Shown piece by piece: positions 1 to 11,634 of a stretch of 49,410 bases of DNA (within the stretch, counting starts at the first letter, position 1; the number at the start of each line of letters is the position of its first letter). The notes under the pieces are model-generated. The model had not been told where the DNA came from. It made no database searches and was given only the letters and a program-made list of their open reading frames with translations. The position numbers and the translations under genes are program-made. The stretch comes from Pseudomonadota bacterium (GTDB taxonomy: Bacteria > Pseudomonadota > Gammaproteobacteria > Steroidobacterales > Steroidobacteraceae): positions 1 to 49,410 of the forward strand of contig JAJYUA010000030.1 of assembly GCA_021792755.1 (NCBI GenBank), given 5' to 3'.

Positions 1-125
1 ATCTCATCGAAGGGGTTCACGCTCATCTTCACCCCTTCGCTCACCACGCCCGTGCCGTCCGGCTTGACGCGAATGCGCACGTTGTAGTCCACAACGCGCT
101 TGATGCCAACCAGTATGCGTTTCAT
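1..125 (-). CDS. etfB: Electron transfer flavoprotein subunit beta, 5' end only
   Basis: The reverse strand from position 125 encodes a protein starting [20 protein letters not shown] and continuing through [10 protein letters not shown] before the window edge cuts it, so only about 41 codons are visible. The N-terminus MK-IL-V-(K)RVVDYNV and the VKMS-NPFDE segment are the classical start of EtfB, which with EtfA forms the FAD/AMP flavoprotein that passes electrons from acyl-CoA and other dehydrogenases to ETF:ubiquinone oxidoreductase. The ATG at 125 is preceded by GGAG at short spacing. It is transcribed away from the peptide-transporter operon. The 3' part and etfA lie outside the window. 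Confidence 0.9.
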   Translation of the reverse strand, partial: MKRILVGIKRVVDYNVRIRVKPDGTGVVSEGVKMSVNPFDE

Positions 126-430
126 CACTCCGTCCGCGACCTTCAGGGAGCGGGAAATATAGCAGAGCTTCGTGCCGGAATTTGATGCAGCGCCGCCGGA
201 GCGGTGCGACGCGCCGGCTCCGGGCCGCTCTCCCCGCAGGCGATCCACGCCCCCTGGGGGCGCGAGCGCTTGAGGGCTGCGCAGGGGCGAGGCCCGCGAT
301 GGAGCCAAGGGCTGCGGGCTCGAGGCCCGCGCGGCGGGCGCAAATAGTTTCGACTGGTTCGTGAGTGGTGCCGGCCAGGGGCCGCTAAAATCGCACACAT
401 GATGCCTATGCGAGCGTTGAGGCTTTCCTG
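126..430. promoter_or_regulatory. Divergent intergenic region with a candidate promoter for the peptide-transport operon
   Basis: About 300 bp separate etfB (minus) from the permease gene (plus). The stretch is very GC-rich and no convincing gene is seen in it. TAAAAT at 386-391 is a good -10 hexamer for the plus-strand operon, with GAGTGG at 363-368 as a weak -35 at 17-bp spacing. A similar GAGTGG/TAAAAT combination, with a different spacing, occurs upstream of acpP. The promoter assignment is by inspection only. Confidence 0.4.
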
Positions 431-1360
431 ATGCTGGGGTACGCAGCCCGTCGCATCGCGGGGATCGTTCCGGTGTTGCTGATCCTCATCACCGTCTCGT
501 TCTTCGTCGTGCGGCTCGCCCCGGGCGGGCCGTTCGATCAGGCCCGACCCCTGCCGCCGCGCACTCGCGCCGAGCTCGAGCAGCTCTACGGCCTCAACCG
601 GCCGCTCATCGTGCAGTACTGGCATTACCTCCAGGGTCTGGCGCACGGGGACCTCGGACCGTCCTTCAAGATGCACGACGACACCGTCGCGGGGCTCATC
701 GCGCAGGGCCTGCCCGTGAGCCTCACGCTCGGCTCGAGCGCGCTCGCCCTGGCGCTGCTCATCGGGGTGCCGCTTGGCCTGTGGGCTGCGCTCGGGCGCG
801 GCGGAGCGCTCGACCATGCCGTCTGCGCATTCGCGGCGGTGAGCCTCGCGCTGCCGAGTTTCGTGACCGGCCCGTTCCTGGCGCTCGCTTTTGGGCTCTG
901 GCTGCACTGGCTCCCGGTCGCCGGCTGGCAGGCCGGCGAGCCGCGCTACCTCATCCTGCCGGCCGTCACGCTCGCTCTGCCGGTGTGTGCTTCGGTGGCG
1001 CGGCTGATGCGCGGCGGGATGCTCGATGTGATCGAGGCGAGCTTCGTGCGCAGCGCGCGTGCCCGCGGACTGGGGCGCTGGCGCGTGTTGCGACACCATG
1101 CGCTGCGTCCGGCACTGGTGCCGGTGGTGAGTTATCTTGGGCCCGCCGTCGCGTCTCTGGTGACCGGCTCGCTGGTCGTCGAGACGGTGTTCGAGCTCCC
1201 GGGCACCGGACGCTACCTGGTCCAGGGCGCGCTCAATCGCGACTACACCCTGGTGATGGGCATGGTGCTGCTCTACGGCACCCTGACTCTGCTCTGCAAC
1301 CTCGCCGCGGACCTGATCCATGCGTGGCTCGACCCTCGCGTACGCGGTGAGCATGCGTAG
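431..1360 (+). CDS. ABC peptide importer, inner-membrane permease (OppB/DppB/GsiC type)
   Basis: A 309-residue binding-protein-dependent transport permease. The N-terminal segment (residues about 1-30, [20 protein letters not shown]) is the typical first helix of OppB/DppB/GsiC proteins. It is followed by PGGPFDQ and the [15 protein letters not shown] stretch, then five more hydrophobic segments. The EAA-loop consensus appears near residues 200-225 ([16 protein letters not shown]), the surface that docks on the ATPase. Length matches the family (about 306-340). It overlaps the next permease by 8 bp and is the first gene of a four-gene unit. Substrate is probably a di- or oligopeptide or a glutathione-like compound, but the sequence does not decide this. 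Confidence 0.9.
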   Translation: MLGYAARRIAGIVPVLLILITVSFFVVRLAPGGPFDQARPLPPRTRAELEQLYGLNRPLIVQYWHYLQGLAHGDLGPSFKMHDDTVAGLIAQGLPVSLTLGSSALALALLIGVPLGLWAALGRGGALDHAVCAFAAVSLALPSFVTGPFLALAFGLWLHWLPVAGWQAGEPRYLILPAVTLALPVCASVARLMRGGMLDVIEASFVRSARARGLGRWRVLRHHALRPALVPVVSYLGPAVASLVTGSLVVETVFELPGTGRYLVQGALNRDYTLVMGMVLLYGTLTLLCNLAADLIHAWLDPRVRGEHA

Positions 1361-2154
1361 CCGGCGGCCCGGCCGGCGAGCCGCGCTCTTCGCCGCGGCG
1401 CTGATCGTCCTGCTCACCCTTTGGGCGATCGTCGGGCCGGCCGCCAGCCCTTACTCGCCGAATGGCCTCGATTGGCACCACCTCTCGGCCGCCCCGAGCC
1501 TCACCGATGGGCACTGGCTCGGCACCGATCCGCTCGGCCGGGATTTGTATGTGCGCACCCTGTACGGGTTGCGCCTGTCGCTGCTCATCGGGGTGCTGGC
1601 CACGGGGGTGAGCGTGCTCATCGGGCTCGCCTGGGGGATGGTGGCGGGTTTCGCCGGCGGGCGCGTGGAGGCGTGGATGATGCGTGTGGTGGACATCCTG
1701 TACTCGCTCCCGTACCTGTTCATCGTGCTCATCCTGGCGACCTTGTTCGGCCGCGACAGCATCACGCTGCTGCTGGTCGCCATTGCAGCGGTGGGCTGGC
1801 TTACCCTGGCGCGCGTGGTGCGGGCCAAGACACTCTCGCTGAAGCGCCGCGAATTCGTCGAGGCGGCGCGCGCGGCGGGACTGACGCCGGCGGGCATCAT
1901 GATGAGGCACATCCTGCCGAACCTCGCCGGTACGGTCGCGGTGTACGCCACGCTGATGGTGCCGCAGATGATCACGTCCGAGAGCTTCCTCAGTTTCCTG
2001 GGGCTCGGCGTGCAGGAGCCGCGCGCGAGCCTCGGCAGCCTGGTGAGCGAAGGCGCTCACGAGATGCTCGCCGCCCCCTGGATGCTGCTCGTGCCGGCGA
2101 GCGTGCTGGTCGCGCTGCTGCTCAGCTTCAACCTGCTCGGCGATGCGTTGCGCG

Positions 2155-2180
<26 letters not shown>
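1353..2180 (+). CDS. ABC peptide importer, inner-membrane permease (OppC/DppC/GsiD type)
   Basis: The second permease, 275 residues from the ATG at 1353, which follows a GGTGAG-like ribosome site. An upstream in-frame start at 1320 would overlap the preceding gene by 41 bp and is less likely. The segment GTDPLGRDLYVRTLYGLRLSL (residues about 46-66) is the signature of OppC-type permeases. The EAA loop is EFVEAARAAGLTPAGIMMRHILPN. Five to six transmembrane helices are evident. It pairs with the upstream permease to form the channel, and its 3' end overlaps the fused ATPase gene by 26 bp. Confidence 0.9.
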
Positions 2181-4088
<1,908 letters not shown>

Positions 4089-4092
<4 letters not shown>

Positions 4093-5366
4093 CTACCGAG
4101 CCCAGTATCCGTCCGAGCGAGAGCCTGCGTCACGTGCGCTACGAGATCCGCGGCCGGCTCGCCCGGCGCGCCCACGAGCTCGAGCGCCAGGGCTACGAGA
4201 TCGTCTCGCTCAACATCGGCAATCCCGCCGCGTTCGGCTTTCGCACCCCCGAGACGATGCGCCTCGCCATGATCGAGAACATGGCCGCCGCGGAGGGGTA
4301 CTGTCACCAGAAGGGCATCTTCCCGGCCCGCGAGGCGGTGGTGATGCAGCAGCAGGCGCGGGGCGTCACCGGCGTCACCGCCGAGGAAGTGTTCATCGGC
4401 AACGGAGTGAGCGAGCTCATCAACCTGGTGCTGCGCGCGCTGCTCGACGACGGCGACGAGGTGTTGGTGCCGAGTCCCGATTACCCGCTGTGGACCGCGG
4501 CGACGACGCTGAACAGCGGCCGCGCGGTGCACTATCCGTGCCGGCCGGAGAACGGCTTCGTGCCCGATCCGGAGGAAGTGGCCCGGCTCGTGACGGCGCG
4601 CACCCGCGCCATCGTCGTGATCAACCCCAACAACCCCACCGGCGCGGTGTACCCGCGCGCGGTGCTCGAGGCGCTCGCGCGGCTCGCCGAGCGCCACAAT
4701 CTGGTGGTGTTCAGCGACGAGATCTACGACCAGATGCTCTACGACGGCGCCCAGTTCGTTCCCATGGCGAGCTTGGTGCGCGAGACGCTTTGCGCGACGC
4801 TTTCGGGGCTGTCCAAGGTGTATCGGGCGTGCGGCTACCGTGTCGGTTGGGCGGTGTTCTCCGGGCGCACGCACGCGGCGATGGGCTACCTCAATGCCAT
4901 GGACCTGCTGAGCTCGCTGCGCCTGTGCAGCAATGCGCCCGCCCAGTGGGCCGTGCAGACCGCGCTCGGCGGCTACCAGAGCATCCGCGATCTGGTGAGC
5001 CCGGGTGGGCGCCTGTACGAGTCCCGCCGGACGATCCAGACGGCGGTGCAGGGCAGCCGCTTCCTGCAGCTTGCGTGCCCGCAAGGGGCCATGTACGCCT
5101 TCATCGGCGTCGATACCCGCGAGCTGCCGGATTTCGACGACCAGCGTTTTGCGCTCGACCTGCTGGAGCAGAAGCACGTGCTCGTGGCACCGGGTGTCAG
5201 CTTCAACGTGCCCTACCGCAATCACTTCCGGGTCACGACGCTGCCGGACAGCGCGACGTTGCACGAGGTGTTCGAGCGGATCGAGGACCTGCTGGCAGGT
5301 TACGCGGCAGCTGGCCAAAACCCCGCCGCGGACAACGTGGTCGCCGCCACCACCCGCTTCAAGTAG
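4089..5366 (+). CDS. alaA: Class I/II aminotransferase, AlaA-like (glutamate-pyruvate aminotransferase)
   Basis: A 425-residue fold-type I PLP enzyme. The visible motifs are NPNNPTGAVY (about residue 180), SDEIYDQMLYD (about 216) and LSGLSKVYRACGYRVGW (about 239-255), which contains the PLP-binding lysine. These segments and the N-terminal SLNIGNPAAFGF correspond closely to AlaA (YfbQ) of enterobacteria, which makes alanine from pyruvate and glutamate. It is coupled to the transporter ATPase by a 4-bp ATGA overlap, so alanine or peptide nitrogen use is a plausible link (inference). Other class I aminotransferases with related specificity cannot be excluded. Confidence 0.85.
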
Positions 5367-5410
5367 ATTCTTACGAGTAATTTAATAAAAATATATCGTA
5401 ATACATTGAT
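5367..5410 (+). promoter_or_regulatory. AT-rich patch between alaA-like gene and nuclease gene, candidate promoter
   Basis: This 44-bp gap is strikingly AT-rich in an otherwise very GC-rich sequence. It contains TTACGA (5371-5376) and TATATC (5392-5397), and TAATAC (5399-5404) lies immediately before the TTG start. It probably holds the promoter of the DNA-repair pair. If TAATAC is the -10, the message would be nearly leaderless, which fits the lack of a clear ribosome-binding site. The exact hexamers are a guess. Confidence 0.4.
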
Positions 5411-8083
5411 TTGATAAGGCTTTCGTTCCATCTTGGCGAGGTCATTCACGCAGGGGGCACGGTGGTGGTGCCCTCCCGCCAGCGCGCCCATGCGCTGCGG
5501 CTGGCGCACGCGGCCGCCCAGCTCGAGCGAGGCCTTGCGGTGTGGAGGAGCGCCGATGTGCTGCCGCTCGAGGGCTGGCTGACGAGGCAGATCGAGCGGC
5601 AGGCGCCCGGCCTTCAGTCGGGCGGCTTGCCGAGGCTGCTGTCTTCGGCGGAGGAGTGGCTGCTGTGGCGGCAGTGCACGGCCGAAGCCACGGGCGCTCT
5701 CGAGCTCGTCAACCGTGCGGCGCTCGCCAGCGACCTGCGCCGCGCCGCCCGGCTCGCTGCGCAGTTGCAGCTCGATCTGACGGCGCTGCGCGCGCCTGCC
5801 GGCACCGAGACCGCAGTGCTCCTCGAGGTCAATCGGGCGGTCGAGGCGCGCTGCCGCGCCTTGTCGGCCGCTACCCTTGCGGGATGCCAGGGACGGCTGC
5901 CGGTGTTGGGCGAGGAGCGTACCGTGCTCTTCGGCGGCTTCCTCAGCCCGCTGCCGGCGCTGCGCTCGCTCATCGAGGCTCGCCGGGCCCAGGGCTGGGA
6001 GACGCTGCTGCCGACACCGTCCGAGGCGGCCGGAATCACTCCGCACGTGGTGATGCCTTCGGACGAGCTCGAGGAGCTCGACCGCATCGCCGAATGGTGC
6101 CGGCGGCGCCTCTCGCACGAGCCGCACGGCAGGCTGCTGGTGGTCCTGCCGGGGCCGGCCGGCCGCCGCGAGCGCCTCGCCAGCCTGATCCGCCAGGCGC
6201 TTGCGCCGCCCGAGGCGCTCAGCCTGCGCCCGGTGGAGGGGGCCGCTCAGGTCGCCATCGAAGGCGGCGATGCGCTGCCCAGGCGGCCCGCGGTGGCGCA
6301 TGCGCTCACCAGCCTGGGCCTGCTGTGCGGCGAGCCCCTGCCGATCGAGCGCCTGGGTGAATGGCTGTTGGCGCCTTTTTGGAGCGAGCCGCCGACGGCC
6401 CGGGCTCGGCTTGCCTTGTGGCTGAGGGAGCGCGCGGGCTTGACGCTCGAGCGGCAAGGGCTGCTGCATGCGCTCGCCGCCGCGCCCTCGCCGCTTGAGA
6501 CAGCCGCGCGCTTGGTGGCGGACCGGATCGGGCAGGCCGAGGCGGCGCTGCGCGGCTCGAGCGGCTCGCCGCGGGAATGGTCCGAGCGCTTCCGCGAGGC
6601 GCTGAGCCGCTTGGGCTGGCCGGGCAACCGCAGTCTCGGCAGCAGCGAGCACCAGACGATGCTGCGGTTTCGCGAGTTACTGGATGAGTTTGGCCAGCTG
6701 TCCGCGGCGCTCGGCGCCCTCGGGCCGGGCGCTGCCCTCGAGCGGCTGCGGGAGCTGGCCGGTGAGACCGCCTACCGGCCCGCCGACGAGGATGCCGCGG
6801 TCACCCTCACCGCCACGCTCGCCGATCCGGTGGTGAGCTATGACGGGGTGTGGGTGGCCGGGCTGCACTCGCAGGCCTTTCCGCAGCCGGTTGCGCCCGA
6901 TCCGTTCGTGCCGCTCGCCGCGCAACTTGACCGCGGATGGCCGGCCGCCAGCGCCTCGGGAAGGCTTGCCGAGGCGCGCATGCTCCTTGGCGCCTGGCGC
7001 GCCGCGACCGGACAGCTGGTGCTCTCGGCGCCGCGGCGAAGCGAGGACCTCGACCTGTTGCCGAGCCCGCTGCTCTCGCGGTGGCAGGGCGCGCAGGAGC
7101 CGGAAGCGCTCGGGGGCGAGCCGCTCGGCTGGCTGCCGGTGCGCCTGCACCGGCCGGATCTCACCGAGCCGTGGACGGATGCCGGGCTGCCTTGGCCGCA
7201 GGCGCAGCCGCTACCCTCCGGCACCCGCAGCCTGGAGCTTCAGAATCAATGTCCGTTCCGGGCCTATGCGGAGCTGCGCCTGGGGGCCCTCGAGCTCGCC
7301 TCGAGCGAGCCGGGCGTTGCGCCGGAGTTTCGCGGCCGGCTGCTGCATGCGGCGTGTCAGCGCCTGTGGGACACGTTGCGCGATTCCCGGGCGCTCGGTG
7401 AGCGGGCGCCCGGGCAGCTCGCGGAGTTGATCGGCCGCTGCGTGCAGCAGGCGCTGAGCGCGCTGTCCGTCGAGCCGGGCCCACCGCCCTCGCAACCGGC
7501 GCTCGCGCGCGAGCGCCGCCGCACCGAGCGGCTGATGCGCCAGTTGTGCGACCTCGAGCGCGAGCGGCCCGCCTTCAGCGTGCGGCACACCGAGTATGCC
7601 TCCCACCTCGATCTGGCAGGAGTGCGCCTGCGCGTGCGCATGGATCGCATCGACGCGCTCGAGGGGGGCGGCCTCGTCATCCTCGACTACAAGAGCGGCC
7701 AACCGGTGAGCGGGGACTGGTATGGCGAGCGTCCGTCGCATCCGCAGCTTCTCGCGTATCTGACCGCTCTCGGAGATGACGTTGTCGCCCTGGCCACCGT
7801 CAACGTCACGGCGCGTGAGGTCCGGTTCCAGGGCATCGCCGCGCAAGACGGGGTGTTGCCCAAGGTGGGCGCCGCAAAGGCGCCGCCAGGAGTGCAAGAG
7901 GCCTGGCCGGCGCGCGTCAAGGAATGGCGCGGGCAGGTGCAGCGTCTGGCGCGGGACTTCGCCGCAGGGCAGGCGCGCCTCGACCCCAAGCCGGGGGCCT
8001 GCGAGTACTGTCACCTCGGAAGTCTCTGCCGTGTCGGGGATCGCGGCCCGGGCTCAGGGCCGCACGAGGCCCCCGGAGAGTGA
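5411..8083 (+). CDS. PD-(D/E)XK nuclease-family DNA repair protein (AddB-like, iron-sulfur)
   Basis: An 890-residue protein resembling the proteobacterial 'probable DNA repair protein' that sits beside a UvrD-type helicase. The N-terminal two thirds look like the inactivated helicase-like scaffold of AddB (VVVPSRQRAHALR near the start, VLFGGFLSPLPALRSL about 175-190). The C-terminal nuclease has FRGRLLHAACQRLWD (about 640), MDRIDALEGGGLVILDYKSGQ (about 743-763, with the D and DYK of PD-(D/E)XK) and HPQLLAYL. One cysteine in NQCPFRAYAELRL (about 611) plus CEYCHLGSLC (about 863-872) fit the four-cysteine iron-staple of AddB nucleases. The start is a TTG, because the frame is closed just upstream. 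The gene ends directly before its helicase partner. Confidence 0.82.
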   Translation: MIRLSFHLGEVIHAGGTVVVPSRQRAHALRLAHAAAQLERGLAVWRSADVLPLEGWLTRQIERQAPGLQSGGLPRLLSSAEEWLLWRQCTAEATGALELVNRAALASDLRRAARLAAQLQLDLTALRAPAGTETAVLLEVNRAVEARCRALSAATLAGCQGRLPVLGEERTVLFGGFLSPLPALRSLIEARRAQGWETLLPTPSEAAGITPHVVMPSDELEELDRIAEWCRRRLSHEPHGRLLVVLPGPAGRRERLASLIRQALAPPEALSLRPVEGAAQVAIEGGDALPRRPAVAHALTSLGLLCGEPLPIERLGEWLLAPFWSEPPTARARLALWLRERAGLTLERQGLLHALAAAPSPLETAARLVADRIGQAEAALRGSSGSPREWSERFREALSRLGWPGNRSLGSSEHQTMLRFRELLDEFGQLSAALGALGPGAALERLRELAGETAYRPADEDAAVTLTATLADPVVSYDGVWVAGLHSQAFPQPVAPDPFVPLAAQLDRGWPAASASGRLAEARMLLGAWRAATGQLVLSAPRRSEDLDLLPSPLLSRWQGAQEPEALGGEPLGWLPVRLHRPDLTEPWTDAGLPWPQAQPLPSGTRSLELQNQCPFRAYAELRLGALELASSEPGVAPEFRGRLLHAACQRLWDTLRDSRALGERAPGQLAELIGRCVQQALSALSVEPGPPPSQPALARERRRTERLMRQLCDLERERPAFSVRHTEYASHLDLAGVRLRVRMDRIDALEGGGLVILDYKSGQPVSGDWYGERPSHPQLLAYLTALGDDVVALATVNVTAREVRFQGIAAQDGVLPKVGAAKAPPGVQEAWPARVKEWRGQVQRLARDFAAGQARLDPKPGACEYCHLGSLCRVGDRGPGSGPHEAPGE

Positions 8084-8085
8084 CC

Positions 8086-11000
8086 GTGCAGAGTTCTTCC
8101 TGCAATGACCGCTCGCCGGCGCCGCCCGCAGACGAGGCGGCGCGCCTGCAGGCCACCGATCCGCGCGTCTCGATCGTGCTGCAGGCCCCGGCCGGCTCGG
8201 GAAAGACTTCGGTGCTCACGCAGCGGCTGCTGCGCCTCCTGGCCGAGGTCGAGGAGCCGGAGGAGATTCTCGCGATCACCTTCACCCGGCGCGCGGCGGC
8301 GGAGATGCGCGAGCGCGTGCTGAAGGCGTTGAGCGGCGAGGCCGGCACGGGTGCCCTGGCGGAGCGTCTGCGCGCTCTGGCCGCCGCGGTGCTCGAGCGC
8401 TCGGCCGCGCGCGGTTGGCGCCTGCAGCAGGACCCGGGGCGGCTGCGCATTCAGACCATCGACTCGTTCAACTTCGCGCTGGCGAGCCGCCTGCCGCTTG
8501 CGGCCCGTGCCGGCGGTGGCCTCCTGATCGGCCCCCGGCCCGAGGAGCAGTACCGCCGCGCCGCGCGCGAGACGCTGCTCGAGGCCGAGGCCGATCCGCC
8601 TCTCAGCGCCGATGTCGGCCTGTGGTTCGAGCGTCTCGACAACCAGTGGAGGAACGTCGAGCGCATGCTCACGGACATGCTGGCGGTGCGGGCGCACTGG
8701 CTGCCGCACCTGTTCGGACACGACCCGGAGGCCTTGGGGGTGAGGGTCGCGGAGAGCCTCGAGCACATCGTGGCGGACTGCCTGCGGCACGGCTGTGCGC
8801 TGCTCACCGGTGCCCTGGCGGCCGAGGCAGCGCGGCTCCCGGGGGTCGGGCCGCTCGAGCGCGCAGTGGACTCGCTGCCGGCCTGGAAGTCGCTGGCGCG
8901 CCTTGCGCTCACGGACAAGGGCGAGTGGCGCCAGCGGGTCGATCGCAGGCTCGGGGAGGGCTTCGAGACACCCGCCGGCAAGCAGGCGCTGCGCGAGTGC
9001 ATCGAGGCGCTGAGCGCGACGCCCGGTGCGCGGCAGCTGCTGCTCGAGGTGGCGGCGCTGCCGCCCGCGCAGCTCGGCGAGGCGGACGCGGCGGCGCTCA
9101 CGGCGCTCTCGCGCGTGCTGCGCCATGCCGCAGCCCAGCTCGAGGTGCAATTTGCGCGCGACGGCCAGGTGGATCACACCTGCATCGCGGGGGCGGCGCG
9201 CGCGGCGCTCACCGAGGAGGGAAAGCCGACGGACCTCGCGCTGCGCGCCGGCCTGGCGCTGCGTCACATCCTGGTCGATGAGTTCCAGGATACCTCGGCG
9301 GCGCAGACCGCGCTGCTCAGCGCGCTCACGGCCGGTTGGGAGGAGGGCGAGGGACGGACCCTGTTCGTGGTCGGCGATCCGATGCAGTCGATCTACATGT
9401 TCCGCGAGGCCGAAGTCGGCTGCTTTCTCAAGGTGCGCGACCAGGGGATCGGCGCGATGCGGTTGAGGCCGCTGCGCCTGACGTGCAATTTCCGCTCCGT
9501 CCCGCGGCTGATCGAGTGGGTGAACGGACGGTTCGAACAGCTGTTTCCGCTTGAGGATGCGCTGCGCGAGAGCGCGGTGCGCTTCACGCCGAGCGCGCCT
9601 GCAGGAGCCGACGCCCCCGATGCGCCGCAGGCGCAGCCGGTGGAGCTCAGGCTGTTCGCGCACGGGGACCGGCAGGCCGAGACCCGTGCCGTGATCGAGC
9701 GCATCCGGCTGCTCAGGGCGAGGGAGGCGGGCGCGGCGATCGCGGTGCTGGTGGCCGCCCGCAGCCACGCCCAGGGCATCATGGCGGCGCTCGAGGGGCA
9801 GGGTGTCGATGCGATCGGCGTCGACTTGGTGCCGCTGCGCGACGTGCCCGTGGTACGCGATCTCGTTGCGCTCACGCGGGCGCTTTATGACCTCGGCGAC
9901 CGCACCGCCTGGCTGGCGGTGCTGCGCGCGCCGTGGTGCGGGGTCTCGCTCGCGAGCCTGACGCGGCTCTCGCGCCGCAACGATCCGCTGTTGGTTTGGG
10001 AGGCGCTGCGGGATGCGGCGCGTCTCACCGAGTGCCCCCCGGCCGAGCGTGCGCGCATCGAGCGCGTGCGCGAGGTCCTCGATCAGGCGCTCGAGTGGCC
10101 CGAGGGGCAGCCGGCGGCCGATTGGCTGGAGCGCGCCTGGCTCGCGCTCGGCGCCGCCGACGCCTACCCGGCCGAGGAACTGCCTCATGCGCGGGCGTTC
10201 TTCGAGGCGGTGAGCGAGCGGGCGGCGGCGGGTGAGTGGCGCGGCCCCGAATCGCTGGATTCGGTGCTGCAGGGACTGTTCGCCCGGCCGCGCTCGCGCA
10301 CCGCGCAACCGGTGCAGATCCTCACCATCCACCACGCCAAGGGGCTGGAGTTCGATCACGTGTTGATTCCCGGCCTCGACCGGCGGCTCAACCGGGGCGC
10401 CGAGCCGCTGCTGCGCTGGCTCGATCTGCCGCGCGAGACCGGCGGGAGCGATCTGCTGCTCGCGCCGGCGGCGGCCATCGGCGAGGACGCGCCGGGGCAG
10501 GTCGGCCCGTATCTGAAGCGGCTCGAGGAGCGCCGGGCCGCGAACGAGCAGGTTCGCCTGTTGTATGTGGCGGTGACGCGCGCCAGGCGATCGCTGCACC
10601 TGTACGCGGCGCTCGAGGCGAGGGCCGACGGCACTTTCCGGCCGGGCAGGGGCACGCTCCTCGATACCCTGTGGTCCGCGCTCGGCGAGGGCTTCCTCGC
10701 ATCGCTGCCGGCGGCGCGCCCGGGGCGGGCGCAGACCGCACCGGCCGGCGAGCCGCCGCTGCGTCGCCTGCGCGGACGGTGGCGGCCGCCCGAGCCGCCG
10801 CCCGGACCGCAGCTTGCAAGACTGCCGCTCGGGCGCCAGTCGCTCGAGCCGCCGCAGTTCAGCTGGGTGCAGGAGACGGCGCGTCACATCGGCACCGTGG
10901 TGCACGCGGCGCTTCAGTCCTTCGCACAGGCCCCCGCTCTGCCGGGCGCACGGCGAATCGATGAGCGGCGCGACTTCTACCGCGAGCAGCTGCGCCGCCA

Positions 11001-11388
11001 GGGCGTGCCGGCGCAGGACTTGCCCGAGGCCACCGCGCGCGTGCTCGAGGCGTTGACGCGGGCCGTCGGGGACGAGCGGGGCCGGTGGATCCTGTCCCGC
11101 GATCATCGCGAGGCGTCGAGCGAGCTCGCCCTGACGGGGCTCGCGGGAGGAAGGCTCACCAACATCGTCATCGACCGGTGTTTCGTGGACGGCGAGGGTA
11201 CGCGCTGGGTGATCGATTTCAAGACGAGCGTGCACGAGGGCGGAGGACTCGAGGAGTTCATCGACAGCGAAGTGCAGCGCTACCGCGGGCAGCTTGCCAC
11301 GTACGCGGCGCTGGCGAGGGGGCTCGGACCGCAGCCGGTGCGCGCGGGCCTGTATTTCCCGCTGCTCGGGGTGTTCAGGGAGATCTGA
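8086..11388 (+). CDS. UvrD/RecB-type helicase with C-terminal RecB-like nuclease domain
   Basis: An 1100-residue superfamily I helicase. It shows Walker A APAGSGKT (about residue 30), ITFTRRAAAEMRERV (motif Ia), ILVDEFQDTSAAQ (Walker B, about 394), VGDPMQSIYMFREAE (motif III), TCNFRS (motif IV), ILTIHHAKGLEFDHV (about 747, motif V) and LLYVAVTRARRSL (motif VI). The C-terminal 120 residues contain WVIDFKTSVHEGG and YRGQLATYAAL, the catalytic core of a RecB/AddA-type PD-(D/E)XK nuclease. The GTG at 8086 is chosen because GGAG lies 7 bp upstream; a GTG at 8080 overlapping the previous stop is the alternative. With the preceding gene it forms an AddAB-like complex for processing double-strand breaks (inference). 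Confidence 0.85.
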   Translation: MQSSSCNDRSPAPPADEAARLQATDPRVSIVLQAPAGSGKTSVLTQRLLRLLAEVEEPEEILAITFTRRAAAEMRERVLKALSGEAGTGALAERLRALAAAVLERSAARGWRLQQDPGRLRIQTIDSFNFALASRLPLAARAGGGLLIGPRPEEQYRRAARETLLEAEADPPLSADVGLWFERLDNQWRNVERMLTDMLAVRAHWLPHLFGHDPEALGVRVAESLEHIVADCLRHGCALLTGALAAEAARLPGVGPLERAVDSLPAWKSLARLALTDKGEWRQRVDRRLGEGFETPAGKQALRECIEALSATPGARQLLLEVAALPPAQLGEADAAALTALSRVLRHAAAQLEVQFARDGQVDHTCIAGAARAALTEEGKPTDLALRAGLALRHILVDEFQDTSAAQTALLSALTAGWEEGEGRTLFVVGDPMQSIYMFREAEVGCFLKVRDQGIGAMRLRPLRLTCNFRSVPRLIEWVNGRFEQLFPLEDALRESAVRFTPSAPAGADAPDAPQAQPVELRLFAHGDRQAETRAVIERIRLLRAREAGAAIAVLVAARSHAQGIMAALEGQGVDAIGVDLVPLRDVPVVRDLVALTRALYDLGDRTAWLAVLRAPWCGVSLASLTRLSRRNDPLLVWEALRDAARLTECPPAERARIERVREVLDQALEWPEGQPAADWLERAWLALGAADAYPAEELPHARAFFEAVSERAAAGEWRGPESLDSVLQGLFARPRSRTAQPVQILTIHHAKGLEFDHVLIPGLDRRLNRGAEPLLRWLDLPRETGGSDLLLAPAAAIGEDAPGQVGPYLKRLEERRAANEQVRLLYVAVTRARRSLHLYAALEARADGTFRPGRGTLLDTLWSALGEGFLASLPAARPGRAQTAPAGEPPLRRLRGRWRPPEPPPGPQLARLPLGRQSLEPPQFSWVQETARHIGTVVHAALQSFAQAPALPGARRIDERRDFYREQLRRQGVPAQDLPEATARVLEALTRAVGDERGRWILSRDHREASSELALTGLAGGRLTNIVIDRCFVDGEGTRWVIDFKTSVHEGGGLEEFIDSEVQRYRGQLATYAALARGLGPQPVRAGLYFPLLGVFREI

Positions 11389-11634
11389 GTCCGCGGCTGC
11401 CGCGCGAGCGGCCCTTATCCGCGCATCGATCTGTCTCGCCGACATCGGTGGGATGGCGGTGCGCCAGTCGCGTGCTGCCGACCGCGGCGCTCTTCTTGAC
11501 CGGGGCGATGCCCAAGAGCGGATCGAGGCCGACCTCGTTGCCGACCCCAAGAGCACCCCAATGCCCCAAGTCTCCGTGAAATTCCACTGTTTCGCTTCAT
11601 CCCACGGGGTCCGGCGGCGCCGGATGAAGAACCA
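11389..11634. other. Convergent intergenic region with a hairpin
   Basis: This is a 246-bp gap between the convergent helicase and gspN genes. A possible stem is formed by CTTCATCC (11595-11602) and GGATGAAG (11622-11629), enclosing an alternative TCCGGC/GCCGGA stem (11610-11615 with 11619-11624). It could serve as a bidirectional terminator, but no clear T-run follows on either strand. Short open frames here do not resemble known proteins. Confidence 0.35.

Noticed and set aside
143..1417. A long minus-strand frame opposite the first permease
   Set aside because: Gln/Arg/His-rich shadow of a well-supported permease gene; it also runs through the divergent promoter region.
8011..11556. A 1181-codon open frame on the minus strand opposite the helicase
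   Set aside because: It is a GC-rich antisense shadow. The plus strand encodes all helicase and nuclease motifs, and the minus product is Arg/His/Gln-rich with no domain.
11375..11587. A 70-codon minus-strand frame between the helicase and gspN genes
   Set aside because: No ribosome site, no recognised family, and it lies in a convergent gap. It could be a relic, but the support is too weak to call.
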